Assembly: GCF_024323335.1 (NCBI RefSeq)
Contig: NC_066581.1
Coordinates: 35,234,699-35,298,698, forward strand
Source of the DNA: Lathyrus oleraceus
Lineage: Eukaryota; Streptophyta; Magnoliopsida; Fabales; Fabaceae
Length of the DNA: 64,000 nt
Reading direction: 5' to 3'
Shown: piece by piece, positions 59,484-64,000 of the stretch
How positions within the stretch are numbered: position 1 is the stretch's first letter
Layout: each line of letters starts with the position of its first letter
Position numbers and translations under genes: made by a program
Notes under the pieces: generated by a model
Databases searched by the model: none
Seen by the model: only the letters and a program-made list of their open reading frames with translations
What the model was told of the DNA's origin: nothing

Positions 59484-61676
59484 TGTAACACCTCAAACTT
59501 TTAAATAAATTATTTTATTTAATTATGAGGTATTTTATTCATTATATTTGAATTTTTGTGTTTTTTGGTGTGTAGGATATTTTAGTAATTTAATAATTAC
59601 CAGGGTTATGAGATTTGAGAGCAGATAAATAAAGTATTATTATTGAGATTATTACGGATAATTAGACATACTTAATTATTTTGTAAGAAGTAGAGATAGT
59701 AAAAAACATAGAAATCTTAATTAAATAATAATTTAAATTGAATATTTATTTAATGTAAATATTAATTTAATTTAAATAAATAAATAGAGATTGAGTCGTT
59801 TGTGTGAATGAAGAAAAGTATGAGGTGAGAGAAGTGAATTTGGGAAGAAGTGGGCAAAAATATAATTTTGAGAAATAGTAAAACCATATATATTCTAAAA
59901 TGTTAAAGGAGCTAGGTTTTTAGAAAAAATTTGTTGTACGTGAAAAAGAGGCAACAAGTTCAAAATGGTTGTTGGAAAGGAGAGTTGAGTTTGAGAAAGA
60001 GTTGCTAGGATCATCATCTTGCTGGAAATCTAAGGTAGAGAGAATTATATTCTTATGAATGATATATGCATCCAGGATAGCGAGGGTTCCTTACCATTCT
60101 ATCAGCGCTTTGGGGTAATATTTTTTCTCCTTAATTTCTCTTTTCACTTACGATTTGTATGAGTTAACCAAATAAGATTTGAGCAAAACCTTATTGGTGT
60201 GATTGTTGAAGAATTGTTGTATGTGATTGCTCCGAGATCCAAAAAGGGGATTTGGGATAAATCCCCTAAGGTCTCTCTATAAGCGTTATTATTTGTAGGT
60301 TTATAATCTTATATTGATGATGTTTTGAACGTATGAATTCTTTTGCTTTTTGGTTAGTTTTATTGTGGATTTGATATTCTCCTATAGAATTCAAACGACT
60401 ATGTTGAGTCGTTTGATTTCCCAAATGCGTGATGTTGAAACCTTGTTTTGTTTCCTTATTTTCCCCCTTTTACCGAGTCGAATGATTTTTGAGAACTTTT
60501 TCCAATTATAAAAAAACCTTAATTTAAATATATTTTTGGAAAATCAGTTTTTTGGTAGAAACTTAAACATTGGAAAATCTCTTTTCGAAAAATCAGATTT
60601 GGGGGGAAAATAAAAAAAATAAAAATTGATTCAATAAGGAGAGAAATGCAAAAAAAATCGTAGGTAGACATAAAAGGGGATTAACCGTCTTATTTTAAGC
60701 ATAGATTAAGTTTCATAAGTGCTTTTAGGGCGCCGTTAGTTGTCTTGGAAAGCTAACGAGATAATATTTCGTTTAAAGAAAAGAAACAAGAGTTTAGGGG
60801 CACTACAATGGTAAAAGTTCCCTAGTTTTTATACCAGAGACGTAGTAAATTTCAGTCTTGTGTTGGTCATCTTGAGTTTCGTAAGTCTTTTTGGAGTGAC
60901 GTCAGTTGAGTTAGAAAGACAGTTCAATGATATATAAAACTGGAGAGTTTCAAGAATTTATCATGAGTATATAAATTTTCATGCCATTTTGAAGTCAGCT
61001 ATTTTGCTTTAGAGTTTATGCAGGAATTGTCACAATATATCTGGATTGAAATGAATAGAACTAGAGTTTCGTAATTTTGCTTAAGGTGTAGTTAAGTGCA
61101 TTTAAAGGAGGGTTTACAGAAATTTCAAACTGAAATTTTTTATAATTTTATCATAAGTCATTAATATTTGGTACTATTTTGAAGTGAGACAACTTTAAAT
61201 TTGTTTATAATTGTTTTAGAATTGTGGAAATTGTTTAAGAGATCGCCTTGAGAACCCTGTTGAGTTAAAGACAAAAATTGTCACCCATTTTGATGAGTTA
61301 TGAGTAAAATATAAATTATTATTACTCTATTGATGTGTTTTAGCAATTTTTGACATCAATAGCCTTTTGGTACCCTTAGAGTCACTTTTGAGTAAAATCG
61401 TCTAGCTTTATGCTTAGTAGAGTTATCACTCCGAATCATTATCCTTAGAGCAATTAGGTACCTTAGAATACTTTTAGGGTACTCGAGGGTTATTTTGAGA
61501 ATTATGAGTTATGAGGCATTTGAATTCCTTGAGTATTTTTATGAGTCGGGGGTTTGGGGGTAATAACACAATTTTACCATTTTTGATGAAAAATAATTAA
61601 AACTGTTTCCAAAATATATTTTTGAGTATAGTAATTCAGATGGATTACAATAATGACCTTGATTGGCGTTTTGAGC
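59484..61676 (+). repeat. 3' LTR of the chromovirus-like element, truncated
   Basis: It starts TGTAACACCTC at 59484 after the polypurine tract. The section 60795-61676 matches the 5' LTR at 35045-35960. The final 900 bases or so (equivalent to 37515-38411) are missing; sequence changes at 61677. Confidence 0.82.
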
Positions 61677-62081
61677 AGGGGCGGAGCTACTTTGTAGCAA
61701 GGGTGGATCCATGCCTCCACCGTAATGATCACTTATTTAATATTTAGTATTATAAACAATATATTAATATATTAATTATATTAAAAATTAGGAAGAAAAT
61801 TTTATAATGCCCCCCACTTAATAAATAATATTGAATAATTTAGTTTCTTACAGGAACCAATTGTCCCACTGCATTTAAAATATCCAACTGTTTATTTTTT
61901 TATTTAAAAAATTAGTTTTACATAATAAGTAAAATAAATGATTTAAATAAAAATAAAAAAATTCAACTTTTCTTTTCCTATTCCTAGTAATTCTCTTTGA
62001 CTCTTTTCGAGTATAAACAAATTATTTTTCATATTCTTCTTTCTCTCAGTCCAATTCCTCTCACTCCAAAGTGCATATATG
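61677..62081 (+). mobile_element. hAT-like DNA transposon end (fragment)
   Basis: CAGGGGCGGAGCTAC at 61677 is a common terminus of plant hAT-type elements (CAGGGGCGGAGCC). The matching opposite terminus is not found before 62082, so only an end is present. The rest is AT-rich without genes. Confidence 0.45.
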
Positions 62082-62575
62082 TGTCATACCCCGATTTTGG
62101 TCCTGAATTTTTTTTTTAAAATTTTATTTAGCATGCTTGGCCTAACCTTACTTTGGTCTTATATGAGGATTGGTCTTGATCCAAAGTCATGGTGTTGTTC
62201 ATGTGATTGTGGATACATCTATGGTCTGGGTCATCTGAACAACAATGCTTCTTGTGTTTCAAGCCACTTGCTAGTCATGTTATTGATTCATGGATGCTAT
62301 GTCAAAACCCTAACCTTATGGTCTCATTTCATGGCCTTGTTCATGTACATTATCAGTCAAGTTATTTTTCAAAAGTCAAACATCCAAGTCATAAATAAAC
62401 CAATGGTAAAACCAAATTTCAAATCATTTTTCAAACCATTTCAATCCATTTCATGTCATTTTAAACCATTACATTTGATTCTACACAAGAAAATACAAAA
62501 TTTGACATTTTTGACCAATTGTTAACTTTGGTCAACTGTTGACTTTTTGGTCAACTTTGACCAAAGTCAACCCAA
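62082..62575 (+). repeat. Ogre/Tat-like LTR fragment
   Basis: It begins TGTCATACCCCGATTTTGG, the standard start of legume Tat/Ogre LTRs, and ends in repeated GGTCAACT/TTGACC motifs at 62515-62570. The 148-codon frame here has no recognisable content. Confidence 0.6.
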
Positions 62576-63095
62576 ACTCCAAAAAACCCTTGATTTCACC
62601 CTTTACAATTGCTTCTTCAAAGTTGGAGAAAGTTGAGAACGTTGCTACTAGGGTTGAATTGAGTAACGGTGCTGTTGGGTGGGGTGAAGCACCGATTTTG
62701 CCTTTTGTTACTGCGGAGGATCAACACACGGCTATGGTTAAAGCTTCTGAAGCTTATGATTTCTTGCTGAAATGTCCTGCGTTAACATTGGGTTCTATGT
62801 TGGGGAAAATTGGTGATATTCTTCCCGGGCATCAATTTGCTTCGGTTAGGGCTGGAGTGGAGATGGCAGTAATCGACGCTGTTACGAATAGTATTCGTGT
62901 GCCATTGTGGAGGCTTTTTGGTGGTGCTTCAAATACCATAACCACTGATATAACAATCCCGATTGTTTCTTAAGCCGAAGCAGCTGAATTGGCTTCTAAG
63001 TACTATAAACAAGGATTCAAGACATTAAAGCTGAAAGTGGGAAAGAATCTGAAGGCAGACATAGAAGTGCTTCAAGCGATACGTGTTGCTCGTAC
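62576..63095 (+). pseudogene. L-Ala-D/L-amino-acid epimerase gene fragment
   Basis: The frame reads PLISPFTIASSKLEKVENVA, then RVELSNGAVGWGEAPILPFV, TAEDQHTAMVKASEAYDFL, FASVRAGVEMAVIDAV and RVPLWRLFGGASN, followed by a stop at 62971 and, still in frame, AEAAELASKYYKQGFKTLKL and KVGKNLKADIEVLQAIRVA. This is the N-terminal capping domain and start of the barrel of plant enolase-superfamily dipeptide epimerases (AEE-like). The catalytic Lys and metal ligands further on are absent because the sequence switches to another gene at about 63095. No intron is seen in the retained part. The fragment cannot encode an enzyme. Confidence 0.8.
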
Positions 63096-63099
63096 AAAC

Positions 63100-63722
63100 C
63101 CTTCACTTTACAAATCAAGAAAAACAGAAGATGATTATAACAAACAAGTGAGAAAATCCCAAGCCAAATCAGATAATTGCAGAAGGCTCTGACAGTAAAT
63201 TGAATGAGTTACCTCAAAATGGTGAACAGTCAATATCACTGGTGGTTGTGTCAAATGAAATTAATGTTGAGGTTGCTATGAAACAGGATGATGCTGTGCT
63301 TAATTGTGCGTCTGAAACATCTGAAGCATTTTTTAGTAATCTTTCCAGCAGAATTCAACAAGGAGTTGAATCTAATACCATAGACCTCCTAGCTTTGTCA
63401 GAGCGACTCGTGAATTCATCTATATACTGGTTATGTAAGAAGGTTGATAGGGAAACAATTCCTCAGATAGATTCTCATATGAATGATAATAAGGCATGTG
63501 GTAGTGTAATTGTGTCTGAACTGATAAAACTACTGTTGAAGGATCCCAAGGAGATAGCTGCAAAGCATAAAAGCAGAAATTTGTTCTCTCAGTTATCTGA
63601 TGCAGCAGGACCGGCTACAATAATCACAGAACATGCAGTTAGAGAATATGAACTACAGATTTTATTTCGAATGGAAATTTTACCATTAGAGGTTGCTGTT
63701 CGATCCTTTATGATCCTACGTC
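63100..63722 (+). pseudogene. Fragment of a second host gene (unidentified, perhaps Treslin/TICRR-like)
   Basis: An open frame (from about 63152, including 63200 onward) encodes an acidic leader and a helical region: AFFSNLSSRIQQGVESNTID, LLALSERLVNSSIYWLCKKV, VIVSELIKLLLKDPKEIAAK and YELQILFRMEILPLEVA. It looks like a genuine soluble protein segment. The closest thing I can suggest is the plant Treslin/TICRR-like family, on weak recollection of its LFRMEI block; treat this as a guess. It is joined upstream to the epimerase fragment and downstream to an FG-like segment. Confidence 0.4.
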
Positions 63723-63976
63723 CAAGGTTCCATCATCCTAGTGGGGGAGCATCAAGTGCCACTGCCCATCAGACTGCTGCAACAACTTCATCTTTGTCAA
63801 CAGGAAGTGGTTTGTCTCTTTTTAGCACGCCGACATCAACTCCCTCTCTGTTCGGTGATAGTACTCCATTGTTTAGTTCAACTCCGGCTGCAAGTTCACT
63901 CTTTTCAACTCCGTTTGCTTCAGTACACCATGTTGCCTTAACCAACAGATGCAAACTAATCTTGCATTTACAATAA
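63723..63976 (+). pseudogene. Fragment of a third host gene (nucleoporin-like repeats)
   Basis: Following GASSATAHQTAATTSS the frame gives GLSLFSTPTSTPSLFGDSTP, LFSSTPAASSLFSTPF, a Ser/Thr/Pro-rich repeat with LF and FG dipeptides as in phenylalanine-glycine nucleoporins of the central channel (NUP54/58/62 type). The frame ends with a TAA at 63974. It is open without a break from the preceding fragment, so a fused transcript could be translated, but the composition changes sharply at 63722. Confidence 0.45.
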
Positions 63977-64000
63977 TCAAACATGTTAGTGATGCGAACA

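Larger units (their letters stand above)
35045..61676 (+). mobile_element. Decayed Ty3/gypsy element (Tekay chromovirus-like) with nested insertions
   Basis: The 5' LTR remnant ends at 38411 with GTGTTACA and a primer-binding site follows. Pol fragments lie at 38633-39322, 41903-42744 and 58863-59471, and the 3' LTR starts at 59484. Gag, protease, most of RNase H and most of integrase are deleted. Three later insertions interrupt it: solo LTRs at 35920-37509 and 39323-41902, and the Ogre at 42750-58857. The pol blocks read through in order when these are removed. Lineage is judged from the C-terminal integrase block. Confidence 0.82.

Noticed and set aside
62079..62525. 148-codon ORF with hydrophobic segments
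   Set aside because: It starts at the LTR boundary and shows no family features; AT-rich LTR sequence often gives such frames.

Overview
This window is plant nuclear DNA made almost entirely of nested transposable elements, with one convincing host gene: an intron-containing histone H2A.X at about 28.9-29.4 kb. The repeats point to a legume, most likely of the pea/vetch/lentil tribe (Fabeae): an Ogre-type Ty3 element with an extra ORF1, an internal intron, dual RNase H and a 3' minisatellite, plus several Ogre/Tat fragments and Sirevirus-like Ty1/copia. The legume assignment is an inference from element types; no species marker was read.

Layout. 1-3.8 kb: fragments of two Ty3/gypsy elements, gag on opposite strands, and one LTR. 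3.8-14.0 kb: MULE-A, an internally deleted Mutator-like element whose transposase gene is split by a complete but rearranged Ty1/copia element (4641-12729, TSD GTAAT). 13.5-16.0 kb: a large inverted duplication of the MULE-A end and its flank. 16.0-19.0 kb: decayed Ogre-like ORF1 and LTR remnants. 19.0-28.6 kb: a decayed hAT transposase gene interrupted by MULE-B (19340-27329, 9-bp TSD TTTTTTATG), which carries a plant mobile domain (PMD) gene, a transposase gene and a small third ORF. 28.9-29.8 kb: H2A.X and its promoter. 29.8-32.8 kb: MULE-C, a deleted relative of MULE-A. 33.0-35.0 kb: a MITE, a Helitron-type helicase remnant and a copia LTR piece. 35.0-61.7 kb: a decayed Ty3 chromovirus-like element holding two solo LTRs (35920-37509 and 39323-41902) and a 16.1-kb Ogre (42750-58857, TSD GACTC). 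61.7-64.0 kb: a DNA-transposon end, an LTR fragment, and a chimera of pieces of at least three host genes on one strand, running off the window.

How the parts relate. The three MULEs share one plan: a PMD gene and a transposase gene diverging from the centre, and a small ORF converging on the transposase. The inverted duplication at 13.5-16.0 kb includes a MULE terminal repeat and the end of a PMD gene, so a read-through transcript would fold into a long hairpin, as at the maize Mu killer locus. Target-site duplications and restored reading frames give a readable order of insertions. Every transposon gene seen carries stops, frameshifts or deletions, so none looks able to make a full protein from this locus.
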